From positions 114,486-178,485 of the forward strand of contig WGMF01000002.1 in assembly GCA_016125215.1 (NCBI GenBank): DNA of 64,000 nt, given 5' to 3'. Below are positions 17,085-27,789 of the stretch, one piece after another; position 1 is the stretch's first letter; each line of letters begins with the position of its first letter. Under the pieces are notes generated by a model that was not told the DNA's origin, searched no databases, and saw nothing but the letters and a program-made list of their open reading frames with translations. Source of the DNA: Phycisphaera sp. GTDB taxonomy: Bacteria > Planctomycetota > Phycisphaerae > Phycisphaerales > Phycisphaeraceae. The translations under genes and the position numbers were made by a program.

Positions 17085-17894
17085 TCACGGCACGCGCACG
17101 AGGAAGCTCGGTTGCTCCCCGACCGTCTGGCCGTCACGCTTTTCGATGAGTGTCAGACCGTTGCCGAGGTTGTAGGGGTACTTCTTCTGAAGCTCGATGA
17201 CCTGCTCGCTGTAAGTCTGGGCGTGGTTGACGATCAGGAGGTCGTCGTCGGTGAACAGGCCTACCGTGACGAGCGAACGGGTCGGGCCGTGGTAGTAAAA
17301 AGCCTCGTCGCCGCCCTCGCGGAGCTTGGCGACGGCTTCTTCAGCGGCCTTGCGGAAGTCCGGGCCGAACGTGTCGTCGTAGAACGCGATCTGCAGGCTG
17401 TACATCCCGGAGTATTGGCGTAGATCGTACTTGCCGACACTCTGGGCGGCCGCCCGTGAGAGGGGGATGAGGTCGGCTTGCGGGAACGCGAGCTTGCCGT
17501 CGAGCTGGAGCATGCGTGTCTGACGCAGCGTGTTGCGGGCCTCGAAGGAGGAGGGTTTGTCGAAGCGCCCGCGCTGGACATACAAGGTGTTATCCAGGTC
17601 GCGCACCCACAGGTCACGCAGGCCCAGCTCGCGCTGCATGCGGTCGACAAGTTTGGTCGCCTCCGCCAGCCGACTCTTGCCCTCGTAGGTCTGCAGGAGG
17701 ATTGTCCACTGCGCCTCGTTGCTGGTCCGGCCGGCGTAGGGGTCCTTTGACGGATTGCCCGAAGTGTTCGGCGACGGGGGGTCTGCGATCTGCTCAAGGC
17801 CGGCCCAGGGGTCGTTGAGCACCTTGCGGTAGGTGCATCCGACCGCGGTCAGGATCATCATCAAGGCGAAGATCGGCGGGGCGAATCGGGTCAT
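17085..17894 (-). CDS. predicted lipoprotein, unknown function
   Basis: 269 residues from the ATG at 17894. MTRFAPPIFALMMILTAVGC is a lipoprotein signal with lipobox LTAVGC, so the mature protein is probably lipid-anchored. A Pro/Ser/Asn-rich linker is followed by a mixed alpha/beta domain with YEGKSRLAEATKLVDRMQ and a SPOR-like YSLQIAFYDD segment; the latter hints at a sporulation-related-repeat fold (VQIGSF-like strand then a helix with EAVAKLR). I do not recognise the family further. It is convergent with lipB (6 bases between stops) and divergent from the SahR-like gene. A CATAAT hexamer on the minus strand lies 10 bases before the ATG. Confidence 0.7.
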   Translation of the reverse strand: MTRFAPPIFALMMILTAVGCTYRKVLNDPWAGLEQIADPPSPNTSGNPSKDPYAGRTSNEAQWTILLQTYEGKSRLAEATKLVDRMQRELGLRDLWVRDLDNTLYVQRGRFDKPSSFEARNTLRQTRMLQLDGKLAFPQADLIPLSRAAAQSVGKYDLRQYSGMYSLQIAFYDDTFGPDFRKAAEEAVAKLREGGDEAFYYHGPTRSLVTVGLFTDDDLLIVNHAQTYSEQVIELQKKYPYNLGNGLTLIEKRDGQTVGEQPSFLVRVP

Positions 17895-17946
17895 GCGACT
17901 CCATATTATGGCCCGGTGGGGAGGGCAAAGAAAAATCACGGGATCG

Positions 17947-17987
17947 TTGACCGTCGCGTCCGACCGATGTATTATTCCATCCGGATG
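17947..17987 (+). promoter_or_regulatory. sigma70-type promoter with operator palindrome over the start site
   Basis: TTGACC (17947-17952), a 17-base spacer, TATTAT (17970-17975), then the perfect palindrome CATCCGGATG at 17978-17987 covering the expected transcription start. The ATG at 17993 is only about 11 bases downstream. The layout suits autorepression by the ArsR-type regulator it precedes. Confidence 0.7.
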
Positions 17988-17992
17988 AAGCG

Positions 17993-18952
17993 ATGGTTAA
18001 AAACGCCCCTGTAATCCGCTCGGTCGTCTCCTGGATGTCGGTCCTCTCCGACCCCACCCGGCTGCGCCTCTTGCGCCTGCTCGAAAGGCGGGAACTGGGC
18101 GTGGGCGACCTGTGCGGGGTGCTCCAGATGCCTCAGTCCTCGGTCAGCCGACACCTGAAGGTGCTCGAAAGCCAGGGCTGGGTCCGGCACCGGCGCGAGG
18201 GCACCAGCCACCTTTATGGCATGGCGGAAGACGCCTTGGATAACGGTGCCAAGCGCTTCTGGCACCTCACTCGTGAACAGTCTGCCGATTGGTCCACGTT
18301 CGATCAGGACCGCCTGCGTCTCGAACGGCGTTTGCGAGACCGACAGGAAAACTCGCGGGCCTTTTTTGCCGGCGCCGCGGGGCAGTGGGACAAGATGCGC
18401 AGCGAGTTATTCGGCTCGTCCTTCTCGATGGCGGCCATGCTCGCGTTGCTGCCCGATGCGATGACCGTGGCCGACCTGGGTTGCGGCACCGGCCTGACCA
18501 CCGCGGAACTTGCCCCGTACGTCTTGCGCGTGATCGGCATCGACCAGAGCCAACCCATGCTCAGCGCCGCCCGGTCGCGCACCCGGAGGCTCGGTAATAT
18601 TGAACTTAAAAAAGGCGACCTCGAAGCGTTGCCGTTGGACGATGATTCGTGCGATGCCGCGTTGCTGTTGCTCGTGCTGGGTTACGTGCAGGACCCCGTC
18701 GTCGTTCTGACCGAAGCGAAGCGCATTGTTAAAGAAGGCGGCAGGGTCGTTGTCGTCGACCTGCTCCCGCACGACCGAGATGATTTTCGAAGTCTCTCCG
18801 GTCAGCAGGGTATGGGCTTCGAGCCTACGCGTTTGACCGAACTTTTCCGTGACGCGGGCTTGCGCGATATCACCACTCGACCCCTCCCACCCCAACCCGA
18901 CACCAAAGGCCCCGCCCTGCAACTGGCCGTAGGGAAATCACCCAACTCATAA
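17993..18952 (+). CDS. ArsR-family HTH fused to SAM-dependent methyltransferase domain, SahR-like
   Basis: 319 residues. Residues ~5-85 form an ArsR winged helix ([38 protein letters not shown]). Residues ~130-310 form a class I methyltransferase fold with the SAM motif [15 protein letters not shown] and an [12 protein letters not shown] strand. This fusion matches SahR, the S-adenosylhomocysteine-responsive regulator described for proteobacterial methionine-cycle genes, and it lies directly upstream of ahcY (47 bases). The likely role is repression of the sahR-ahcY unit, relieved when SAH binds the methyltransferase pocket. True methylation activity is possible but not needed. The promoter and palindrome are at 17947-17987. 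Confidence 0.85.
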   Translation: MVKNAPVIRSVVSWMSVLSDPTRLRLLRLLERRELGVGDLCGVLQMPQSSVSRHLKVLESQGWVRHRREGTSHLYGMAEDALDNGAKRFWHLTREQSADWSTFDQDRLRLERRLRDRQENSRAFFAGAAGQWDKMRSELFGSSFSMAAMLALLPDAMTVADLGCGTGLTTAELAPYVLRVIGIDQSQPMLSAARSRTRRLGNIELKKGDLEALPLDDDSCDAALLLLVLGYVQDPVVVLTEAKRIVKEGGRVVVVDLLPHDRDDFRSLSGQQGMGFEPTRLTELFRDAGLRDITTRPLPPQPDTKGPALQLAVGKSPNS

Positions 18953-18999
18953 ACTCACCAGTCACCAGTCACCAGTCACCACACACCAAGGAGCACCGA

Positions 19000-20502
<1,503 letters not shown>

Positions 20503-20531
20503 ACCTTGACAAGGTGCGATAATCATCAAGG

Positions 20532-20558
20532 CCCCGCCCAGCCCGGCGGGGTCTTTTT
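20532..20558 (+). terminator. rho-independent terminator of ahcY
   Basis: CCCCGCC (20532-20538), 6-base loop, GGCGGGG (20545-20551), then TCTTTTT. Confidence 0.92.
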
Positions 20559-20623
20559 ATGGCGTGAACACGCGCGTCGATACGACCGATACAACCGGCA
20601 TAACCGATATCGGAGTCAAGCGC

Positions 20624-21466
20624 ATGACCACGACGCCCGCGATCATTCTTTCCCAGGCCACGGGTCTGTCCGACCGCCAGAGCCGGGAAGCGGCGTATTA
20701 CGATCAGTACAGCCGAATGCACGCGGTGCAGGCGGTGGACCTCGAGCCGGCGGTGAGTGACGAACGCCGGCCGTGGAGCCCGTATTGGTCGGTGGTGGGG
20801 CTGGTGCGTGAGGCGTATCAAGGCGTGCCCGGCGGGCAGAAGCTGTTGGAACTCGGGTGCGGGATGGGTGTGGCGTCGTGCGTGTTTGCCAAGGTGGGCT
20901 ATCACGTGACCGGCGTGGATATCTCGGACGGCAACCTCGAAGTCGCGCGGAATCTGGCGCAGGCCAACGGTCTAATCAAGAGTTGTACCTTCGCGCGGTC
21001 AGCCTGTGAGACGCTCGATTTTCCCGATGCTAGTTTTGACGTGGTGACGGGGATCGACATCCTGCACCACACCGACGTGCCGCGCGTGCTGCGCGAGGTG
21101 CACCGTGTGCTCAAGCCCGGCGGCGTGGCGATCTTCAAGGAACCGTTGGGGGATTCATGGATCGAGCGCGTGCGCGAGTCGAAGTTCGTGTTGAAGCTGC
21201 TCCCGCGCGAAGAATCGCTCGACGAACACACGCACATCACACAGGACGAACGCAAGCTCCGCCGCGATGAGGTTCAACTCATCCGCAAAACATTCAGCCG
21301 GGTCAAGGAACGGCGGCTGTCGCTGATCCAGCGCCTCTGCAGGATTTCCCCCGAGAGGTTGTGGGGGCTGATCGGCAAGGTGCAGTGGTGGGATTACCAG
21401 CTCATGCGCTGCGTGCCGATGCTGGAGCGGTGGGGCGACATCGGGTTGTTCAGTTGTCGAAAGTGA
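20624..21466 (+). CDS. class I SAM-dependent methyltransferase
   Basis: 280 residues from the ATG at 20624; an upstream ATG at 20564 lies immediately after the ahcY terminator and its extra residues are Thr/Asp-rich and doubtful. The SAM-binding motif is LLELGCGMGVASCVFAKVG, followed by VTGVDISDGNLEVAR and FDVVTGIDILHHTDVP, a Methyltransf_11/25-type core. The C-terminal third carries charged helices and no membrane segment. The substrate is unknown. The position after ahcY may be coincidental because the terminator separates them. Confidence 0.85.
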   Translation: MTTTPAIILSQATGLSDRQSREAAYYDQYSRMHAVQAVDLEPAVSDERRPWSPYWSVVGLVREAYQGVPGGQKLLELGCGMGVASCVFAKVGYHVTGVDISDGNLEVARNLAQANGLIKSCTFARSACETLDFPDASFDVVTGIDILHHTDVPRVLREVHRVLKPGGVAIFKEPLGDSWIERVRESKFVLKLLPREESLDEHTHITQDERKLRRDEVQLIRKTFSRVKERRLSLIQRLCRISPERLWGLIGKVQWWDYQLMRCVPMLERWGDIGLFSCRK

Positions 21467-21478
21467 TGGGTTCACACA

Positions 21479-22108
21479 TCAACGGCCGGTGGTTCCAAAG
21501 AGCCTGTCCCCCGCGTCACCGAGGCCGGGGAGGATGAAGCCTTTGTTGTTGAGTTGGCGGTCGAGCGCCGCGGTGTAGACGGGCACGTCGGGGTGTTCGC
21601 GGTGCAGTTTGTTCCAACCCTCCGGGGCGGCGACGAGGGCGATCATGCGGATGTCGGGGCAGCCGTGGTCTTTGAGCAGGGAGACGGCTGCAATCGCGCT
21701 GCCGCCGGTGGCAAGCATGGGGTCGACAAGCAGCGTCACGCCCTCGCGGGCTTCGACGGGGATTTTCCGGTAGTAGCTGACGGGGTTGAGCGTCGAGTCG
21801 TCGCGGAACATGCCGACGTGTCCGACGTGGGCGTCGGGCAAGAGGTCCATGATCCCCTCGGCCAGCCCAAGACCGGCCCTGAGGATGGGGACGATGGTGA
21901 TCGGTTTCTTCACCACGCGCACCTGCATCTCTTCGAGCGGCGTGCGGATGGTGGTCAACGTGGTGTCGAGGTCGCGTGTCGCCTCATAGGCCAACAGTGC
22001 CCCGATCTGCGAGACGAGTTGACGGAAGCGCAGGGGTGGTGTCTTTTCGTCCCGCGCCTCGGCGAGCTTGTCCGCGATCAGGGGGTGGTCAGCGATGTGG
22101 ATAGGCAT
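21479..22108 (-). CDS. upp: uracil phosphoribosyltransferase
   Basis: 209 residues, the family length. It salvages uracil to UMP using PRPP. Features are the N-terminal HPLIADKLAEARDEKTPP, VPILRAGLGLAEG, and the PRPP motif VDPMLATGGSA, plus DAGDRLFGT at the C-terminus for uracil binding. It is convergent with the methyltransferase gene. An 8-bp tandem repeat lies just upstream of its start. Confidence 0.96.
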   Translation of the reverse strand: MPIHIADHPLIADKLAEARDEKTPPLRFRQLVSQIGALLAYEATRDLDTTLTTIRTPLEEMQVRVVKKPITIVPILRAGLGLAEGIMDLLPDAHVGHVGMFRDDSTLNPVSYYRKIPVEAREGVTLLVDPMLATGGSAIAAVSLLKDHGCPDIRMIALVAAPEGWNKLHREHPDVPVYTAALDRQLNNKGFILPGLGDAGDRLFGTTGR

Positions 22109-22122
22109 GGGAGAGGGGGGGA

Positions 22123-22160
22123 AGTGGTCGAGTGGCCGAGTGGCCGAGTGGTCGAGTGGG
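22123..22160. repeat. tandem 8-bp repeat AGTGG(T/C)CG
   Basis: Four direct copies (AGTGGTCG, AGTGGCCG, AGTGGCCG, AGTGGTCG) plus a partial AGTGGGG, starting 15 bases upstream of the upp start. It lies in the upp leader or promoter and could vary by slippage. Confidence 0.75.
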
Positions 22161-22529
22161 GCAGGGGTGAATTGTGAAGGATGACGGGTGAGTCAATTAC
22201 ATAGGGGCAACATCCGGGGGCGGGGGTCCCACCGCTGGACGCGGCGGGCATTGCAAGGGGGGCGCATGAAAAAGGCCAAGCGAGCGAATGGATGAGGAAT
22301 GAATGATATCGAAATAGTCGTCTGGCCCGCTTGGCCGTCCTCTCTTCACACCAGCTTGTCTAACATTTCACGGTCGGGCGACCTCCTTTCGTGTTCCATC
22401 GTCTGGTTTAATTATCCGGTTCTTAGAAGGACCAGTCAAGGGTTTGGGGTGAAATATCCCCGGGTCAGGCAAGCGTGCCTTTTTGACAATCCCATGGCGT
22501 ATCACCCGATGTCCAGCCGTCCCATCCTC
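22161..22529. other. long intergenic region between upp and the fusA promoter
   Basis: About 370 bases without a believable protein gene. It must hold the upp promoter (minus strand). On the plus strand it contains a set of three hairpins ending in a T-tract (22418-22484), annotated separately as a possible small RNA. Open frames here have no recognisable content. Confidence 0.5.
22418..22484 (+). ncRNA. candidate small RNA with terminator hairpin
   Basis: Three consecutive stem-loops: GGTTCTT/AAGGACC (22418-22433, one G-U), GGGG/CCCC (22446-22461) and AGGCA-AGCG-TGCCT (22467-22480), the last followed by TTTT. A weak promoter (TTTCGT about 16 bases before TAATTA near 22409) would start transcription close to the first hairpin. 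No plus-strand gene upstream needs a terminator here. No known RNA family is recognised. Confidence 0.35.
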
Positions 22530-22557
22530 TTGACGTCTTCCCGGCGGGGACTAAACT
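22530..22557 (+). promoter_or_regulatory. fusA promoter
   Basis: TTGACG (22530-22535), 16-base spacer, TAAACT (22552-22557). It would start an approximately 220-base leader before the fusA ATG. Confidence 0.6.
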
Positions 22558-22572
22558 ATTGGGCTTCCCCGA

Positions 22573-22644
22573 CGGGCCTGTCGCGTGCCACCGGCACGGG
22601 GCATCGGAGATTAGCGGAGGGGAGTCCGATGCAGGCCAGGCCCG
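22573..22644 (+). promoter_or_regulatory. three-way-junction RNA fold in the fusA leader
   Basis: The outer stem CGGGCCTG (22573-22580) pairs perfectly with CAGGCCCG (22637-22644). It encloses hairpin CGTGCC-ACC-GGCACG (22584-22598) and hairpin GCATCGGA (22601-22608) with TCCGATGC (22625-22632). All 22 pairs are Watson-Crick. It begins about 10 bases after the predicted transcription start. It does not match a riboswitch I know. Confidence 0.55.
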
Positions 22645-22783
22645 ATCGGAGATGTGAACGACCTTTTGTCGCCCATACACGCCCGCAAAACAGGCGTGCC
22701 CGCAGGCCGTGAGGCCGACCGACGTAACGCGAAGACGCCGGCGTGTACGGTGTCACTATTGCCCCAGACCTGGAGTCTGTCCC
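22645..22783 (+). promoter_or_regulatory. rest of the fusA leader, with hairpin over the ribosome binding site
   Basis: Further stems are CACGCC/GGCGTG (around 22678-22698), GGCC-GTGA-GGCC (around 22707-22718) and the palindrome ACGCCGGCGT (around 22735-22744). CAGAC-CTGGA-GTCTG (22765-22779) places the GGAG ribosome binding site (22772-22775) in its loop. This could modulate translation of EF-G. Confidence 0.45.
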
Positions 22784-24937
22784 ATGACCACCGCACCAGC
22801 CACCAACGAACCCAAGAAATCCTCCAAGCTCACCACGCTGCGCAACTTCGGTATCTGTGCCCACATCGACGCGGGCAAGACCACCGTCACCGAACGCATC
22901 CTCTACTACACCGGCAAGAACTACAAGATGGGCGAGGTCCACGAGGGCACCGCCACTATGGACTTCCTCCAGGAAGAGCAGGAGCGCGGCATCACCATCC
23001 AGTCCGCCGCGACCACCTGCCCCTGGGAACGCAACGGCGTCCGATACACGCTCAACCTCATCGACACGCCCGGACACGTCGACTTCACCATCGAGGTCGA
23101 ACGCTCGCTCCGCGTGCTCGACGGCGCGGTCGCGGTCTTCGACGGCAAAGAGGGCGTCGAGGCCCAGTCCGAAACCGTCTGGCGTCAGGCCGACCGTTAC
23201 AAGGTCCCGCGTCTGTGCTTCATCAACAAGATGGACAAGCTCGGTGCCAACTTTGCCTTCTCCTTCGGGTCGATCGGCGAGCGCCTCGGCGCCAACGCCG
23301 TCGCCGTCCAGATCCCCATCGGCAGCGGCAACGAGTTCGAGGGCATCATCGACCTCGTCGGGATGCGGGCGTATTACTTCTCCGCCGAGGAGCTGGGCGC
23401 CAAGGTCGAGGAACGCGACATCCCCGAAAACTACAAAGAAGAGGCGGCCAAGTGGCGGCACGACCTGGTCGAAAAAGCCGCTGAGCTTGACGACGCCCTG
23501 ACCGAAAAGTTCATCATGGAAGAGGAGATCACGCCCGACGAGATCCGCGCTGCGCTCCGCAAGGGTTGCATTGCCCAGACCGTGTTCCCCACGTTCTGCG
23601 GATCGGCCCTCAAATACATCGGCGTCCAACGCCTGCTCGACGGTGTGATCGACTACCTGCCCAACCCCACGCAGGTCCCCGAGATCACCGGCACCGATGT
23701 CCGCGACAAGACCGTCAAGCTCTCCCGACCCCACGACAACAAGGCCCCCTTCTCCGCGCTCGTGTTCAAGGTCGTCAGCGATATGCACGGCGACCTGACC
23801 TACGCCCGGGTCTACTCCGGCACCGTCGAGAAGGGCGGTCGCGTGCTCAACTCCAACAACGGCAAGAAGGAAATCGTCTCGCGCATCTTCGAGATGCACG
23901 CCAAGGACCGCATCGCACGCGACTCCACTGAGGCCGGCGACATCGTCGCGCTCGTGGGCTTGAAGAACTCGATCACCGGCGACACGCTCTGCGACGCCGA
24001 CGAGCCGATCATCCTCGAACGCATGGACTTCCCCGAGCCGGTCATCTCCATGAGCATCGAGCCCGCCTCCCAGGCCGACAAGGAGAAACTCGGCAACGCC
24101 CTGACCACCATCCGCCGTGAAGACCCGAGCTTCCGCTCGCACTACGACGAAGAGACCGGCCAGACCATCATCGCCGGCATGGGTGAGTTGCACCTTGAAA
24201 TCATCACGCACAAGCTCATCCGCGACATGAAGGTCAACGTCAACGTCGGCCGCCCGCGCGTCGCCTACAAGGAAACCATCACGCAAAAGGCCGAGGCCCG
24301 CGGCACGCACAAGAAGCAGACCGGCGGTCGCGGTCAGTTCGGCGACTGTACCATCACCGTCGAACCCTACACCGAGGAACAGGCCGAGGCCGACGAACTG
24401 GATTTCGAGGACCACATGACCTTCGTCAACAAGGTCGTCGGCGGCTCGATCCCACGCGAATACATCCCCTCGGTGGAAGTCGGTTGCCGTGAGGCGGTCA
24501 AGTCCGGCATCCTGGCCGGCTTCCCCGTGCTCAACATCAAGGTCACCCTCATTGACGGGTCTTACCACGACGTCGACTCGTCGCAGATCGCCTTCGAACA
24601 GGCTGGCATCCTGGCCATGCGCGACGCCTGCCGAAAGGCCAAGCTCGTGCTGCTCGAACCGATCATGAAGGTCATCGTCACCACACCCGAGGAGTTCCTC
24701 GGCTCGGTGTCGGGCGACCTCAACCGCCGACGCGCGATGATCGTCGGTACCGAGGAGCGTGGCAATACCCGTCTGGTCACCGCCGAGGCGCCGCTCTCCG
24801 AGATGTTCGGCTACTCGACTTCGCTGCGTGGCATGAGCCAGGGTCGTGCGACCTACTCGATGGAACCGCTCACCTACCGCCAGGTCCCCCCGAACATCGC
24901 CGCGACGATCCTCGAAGGCGAGAAGAAGGGCAACTGA
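22784..24937 (+). CDS. fusA: translation elongation factor G
   Basis: 717 residues from the ATG at 22784, with GGAG 8 bases upstream; the open frame continues 25 codons into the leader but those are not EF-G sequence. EF-G drives ribosomal translocation with GTP. Visible features are G1 AHIDAGKTTVTER, the G2/G3 region with ERGITIQSA and DTPGHVDFTIE, G4 NKMDKLGAN, and domain IV-V motifs (GRGQFGDC, MRDACRKAKLVLLEPIMKV, GMSQGRATYSMEP). The gene stands alone rather than in a str operon with rpsL-rpsG-tuf. It has its own promoter, a long structured leader and a strong terminator. Confidence 0.97.
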   Translation: MTTAPATNEPKKSSKLTTLRNFGICAHIDAGKTTVTERILYYTGKNYKMGEVHEGTATMDFLQEEQERGITIQSAATTCPWERNGVRYTLNLIDTPGHVDFTIEVERSLRVLDGAVAVFDGKEGVEAQSETVWRQADRYKVPRLCFINKMDKLGANFAFSFGSIGERLGANAVAVQIPIGSGNEFEGIIDLVGMRAYYFSAEELGAKVEERDIPENYKEEAAKWRHDLVEKAAELDDALTEKFIMEEEITPDEIRAALRKGCIAQTVFPTFCGSALKYIGVQRLLDGVIDYLPNPTQVPEITGTDVRDKTVKLSRPHDNKAPFSALVFKVVSDMHGDLTYARVYSGTVEKGGRVLNSNNGKKEIVSRIFEMHAKDRIARDSTEAGDIVALVGLKNSITGDTLCDADEPIILERMDFPEPVISMSIEPASQADKEKLGNALTTIRREDPSFRSHYDEETGQTIIAGMGELHLEIITHKLIRDMKVNVNVGRPRVAYKETITQKAEARGTHKKQTGGRGQFGDCTITVEPYTEEQAEADELDFEDHMTFVNKVVGGSIPREYIPSVEVGCREAVKSGILAGFPVLNIKVTLIDGSYHDVDSSQIAFEQAGILAMRDACRKAKLVLLEPIMKVIVTTPEEFLGSVSGDLNRRRAMIVGTEERGNTRLVTAEAPLSEMFGYSTSLRGMSQGRATYSMEPLTYRQVPPNIAATILEGEKKGN

Positions 24938-24960
24938 ATATCACACAGTATCCCCCCGAG

Positions 24961-24986
24961 CCGGGCTGTCCCAGCCCGGTTTTTTA
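24961..24986 (+). terminator. rho-independent terminator of fusA
   Basis: CCGGGCTG (24961-24968), TCC loop, CAGCCCGG (24972-24979), then TTTTTTATT. Confidence 0.93.
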
Positions 24987-25022
24987 TTGCGCAACGCACA
25001 GGAAAACCGTAGCGCGGTTACC

Positions 25023-25079
25023 GCCGGGGTTTACCGTGAAACCCACGAAACCCCGGCGATGCCATCGCCGGCTTTATGG
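25023..25079. repeat. paired extragenic palindromes, includes CATAAAGCCGGCGATG repeat copy
   Basis: GCCGGGGTTT (25023-25032) pairs with AAACCCCGGC (25048-25057). Overlapping it, CCGGCGATGCCATCGCCGG (25053-25071) is almost a perfect palindrome ending GCTTTATGG. The second unit recurs twice at 56140-56200. It lies between the fusA terminator and the 3' end of convergent eno, and may also terminate eno. Confidence 0.65.
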
Positions 25080-25096
25080 TGAGTCGCTTCCGTGGC

Positions 25097-26443
<1,347 letters not shown>

Positions 26444-26454
26444 TCAGATTGCGG

Positions 26455-26484
26455 AGTTTAGCACAACAAAATCCCGCGCACCAA
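26455..26484 (-). promoter_or_regulatory. candidate eno promoter
   Basis: On the minus strand TTGGTG (26484-26479), 18-base spacer, TAAACT (26460-26455), about 65 bases before the eno ATG. Confidence 0.45.
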
Positions 26485-26487
26485 CCG

Positions 26488-26514
26488 TTGAGCCCGGCGG
26501 GGTTCTGGTATAGT
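26488..26514 (+). promoter_or_regulatory. candidate promoter of the 26581 gene
   Basis: TTGAGC (26488-26493), 15-base spacer, TATAGT (26509-26514), about 60 bases before the ATG at 26581. The spacer is short. Confidence 0.4.
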
Positions 26515-26580
26515 GGTTTCACGTTCGAGGCGTGTTTGCGTGGTCGGACCGTTCACTTCATTTCTCAAGGGGGTCGTGTG

Positions 26581-27402
26581 ATGCAAGCGTCCCGTTTGTT
26601 GGTCGTTCTGGCTGTTGCCGTGTGTCTTGTCGTGGCGGCTCGCACCGAGGCGGCGGGGGAAAAGTACAACAGCAGCGCGTTTCACTACCGGTTGGACCTG
26701 CCCGACGGTTGGGTCCTGGTCGATGAGCAGGTGACACGTAACGCGGTCGAGCAGATGTTCAACGCCCAGACGCTCAAGGTCCTGGCGGTGGACGCCTGTT
26801 TCCAGCGCAAGGACGCGCCGCGCGACTTTGCCTACCCCTACCTCATGGTGCAGGTGCTGCCCTACGACCGCATCGGCAGCGGCGCGCAGCCTTCGGTCGA
26901 TGAACTGGAAAAGATCGTGCGTCTGATGACCGGCGTGGACGTGAAAAAGAGCGTCGACCGGGCCGCCAATAAAGGCATCGGCGACATCATCAACAACGCG
27001 GAGATGGGCGTCCCCGTCGTGGACAAGGCCAGCGCCCGCTACACCATGACCATGAAGATGGACATCGTGATGGTCGGCGAGGTCCATTCGTTGTGCGTGG
27101 GGTACTTCGGTAAAAACGCGCTGGTGCAGGTGTACGGCTATTCGCTCAAGGACGAGTACGACAAGTGGGCACCCGAGTTTGAGCAGATTGCCAGGAGCCT
27201 GGTTTTCGAGCCGGGCTTTGCTTTCGACACGGCGGTACACAAGAGTTCATACACCGGGTTCAACTTTTCCGGGATCACGGGCGGCGCGATGATGGGCGCA
27301 CTCGTCGGCGGTTTGGTCGGTTTGGTGCTGACGGTCGCCAAGGTGATGAAGAAAAAGAAAGCCCGTGTCGGCACCGACAGCGGCCCGGGGGACGGGGTGT
27401 AG
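26581..27402 (+). CDS. membrane-anchored exported protein, unknown function
   Basis: 273 residues from the ATG at 26581 (a GTG at 26578 is also possible). The signal peptide is MQASRLLVVLAVAVCLVVAA. The exported domain starts YNSSAFHYRLDLPDGWVLV and contains a lipid-binding-like alpha/beta layout reminiscent of PsbP/Mog1 folds (strand FHYRLDLPDGW, later EFEQIARSLVFEPG), an inference from pattern only. Near residues 235-260 GGAMMGALVGGLVGLVLTVA is a membrane helix, followed by a short basic cytoplasmic tail. It is divergent from eno. It has no recognised catalytic motif. Confidence 0.7.
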   Translation: MQASRLLVVLAVAVCLVVAARTEAAGEKYNSSAFHYRLDLPDGWVLVDEQVTRNAVEQMFNAQTLKVLAVDACFQRKDAPRDFAYPYLMVQVLPYDRIGSGAQPSVDELEKIVRLMTGVDVKKSVDRAANKGIGDIINNAEMGVPVVDKASARYTMTMKMDIVMVGEVHSLCVGYFGKNALVQVYGYSLKDEYDKWAPEFEQIARSLVFEPGFAFDTAVHKSSYTGFNFSGITGGAMMGALVGGLVGLVLTVAKVMKKKKARVGTDSGPGDGV

Positions 27403-27500
27403 GGGACGGGGTGTCGGGGTTGGAGTGTTGGGGTTGCGGTGGGGACGCACGCCCGGAGAGCGTGGGCGTTTGCCGGGGCAGGGATGAATTCGATGAGAGA

Positions 27501-27529
27501 AAATATAAACCCCACCGGTTGGGTGGGGC
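27501..27529 (-). terminator. rho-independent terminator of rpmH
   Basis: On the minus strand CCCCACC (27529-27523), 5-base loop, GGTGGGG (27517-27511), then TTTATATTTT. Confidence 0.85.
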
Positions 27530-27554
27530 TGTGTGTTGACGTTTGATGATCTTA

Positions 27555-27597
27555 AGTCATCCCGGGGAAACTTCGGGGGTAACTTCCGGGGGGGGGA
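27555..27597. repeat. CCGGAAGTT-type repeat between rpmH and its terminator
   Basis: The plus strand reads GGGGAAACTTCGGGGG and GTAACTTCCGGGGGGG; on the minus strand this is CCCCGGAAGTTAC and CCCCCGAAGTTTCCCC. It belongs to the motif family found at 53737-53799 and 54945-55005. Confidence 0.5.
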
Positions 27598-27747
27598 TCA
27601 GAACTTCTTGCGTACGGCGAGCGATCGGCCCTCTCGGCGCTTGCGGTTGAGCATGGCGCGGCCGTGGCGGGTCTTCATGCGGGCACGGAAGCCGAGCTTG
27701 CGGACACGCTTGATTCGGCTGCGTTTCTTGTGGTAGTGCGTCGTCAT
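27598..27747 (-). CDS. rpmH: 50S ribosomal protein L34
   Basis: 49 residues, too short for the supplied frames but unmistakable: MTTHYHKKRSRIKRVRKLGF, then RARMKTRHGRAMLNRKRREG and RSLAVRKKF. The bL34 core (GFxxRMxTxxGRxxLxxRRxKGR) is intact. GGAAA lies about 9 bases before the ATG. It ends at TGA 27600-27598 and is followed by a terminator. In most bacteria rpmH sits next to rnpA and dnaA; neither is here. It lies 42 bases downstream of the secreted beta-propeller gene on the same strand and may also be reached from that transcript. Confidence 0.96.
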   Translation of the reverse strand: MTTHYHKKRSRIKRVRKLGFRARMKTRHGRAMLNRKRREGRSLAVRKKF

Positions 27748-27789
27748 GGTATTTTTTCCAGCGGCCCGGTCTGTTTGACTTCCGGGGGT

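Noticed and set aside
20532..20700. SAH or SAM riboswitch near ahcY
   Set aside because: No conserved riboswitch core was seen either upstream of ahcY or after it; the hairpin is a terminator.
22709..22783. 25-codon upstream extension of fusA
   Set aside because: Arg-rich, not EF-G-like, and it covers the structured leader; GGAG supports ATG 22784.
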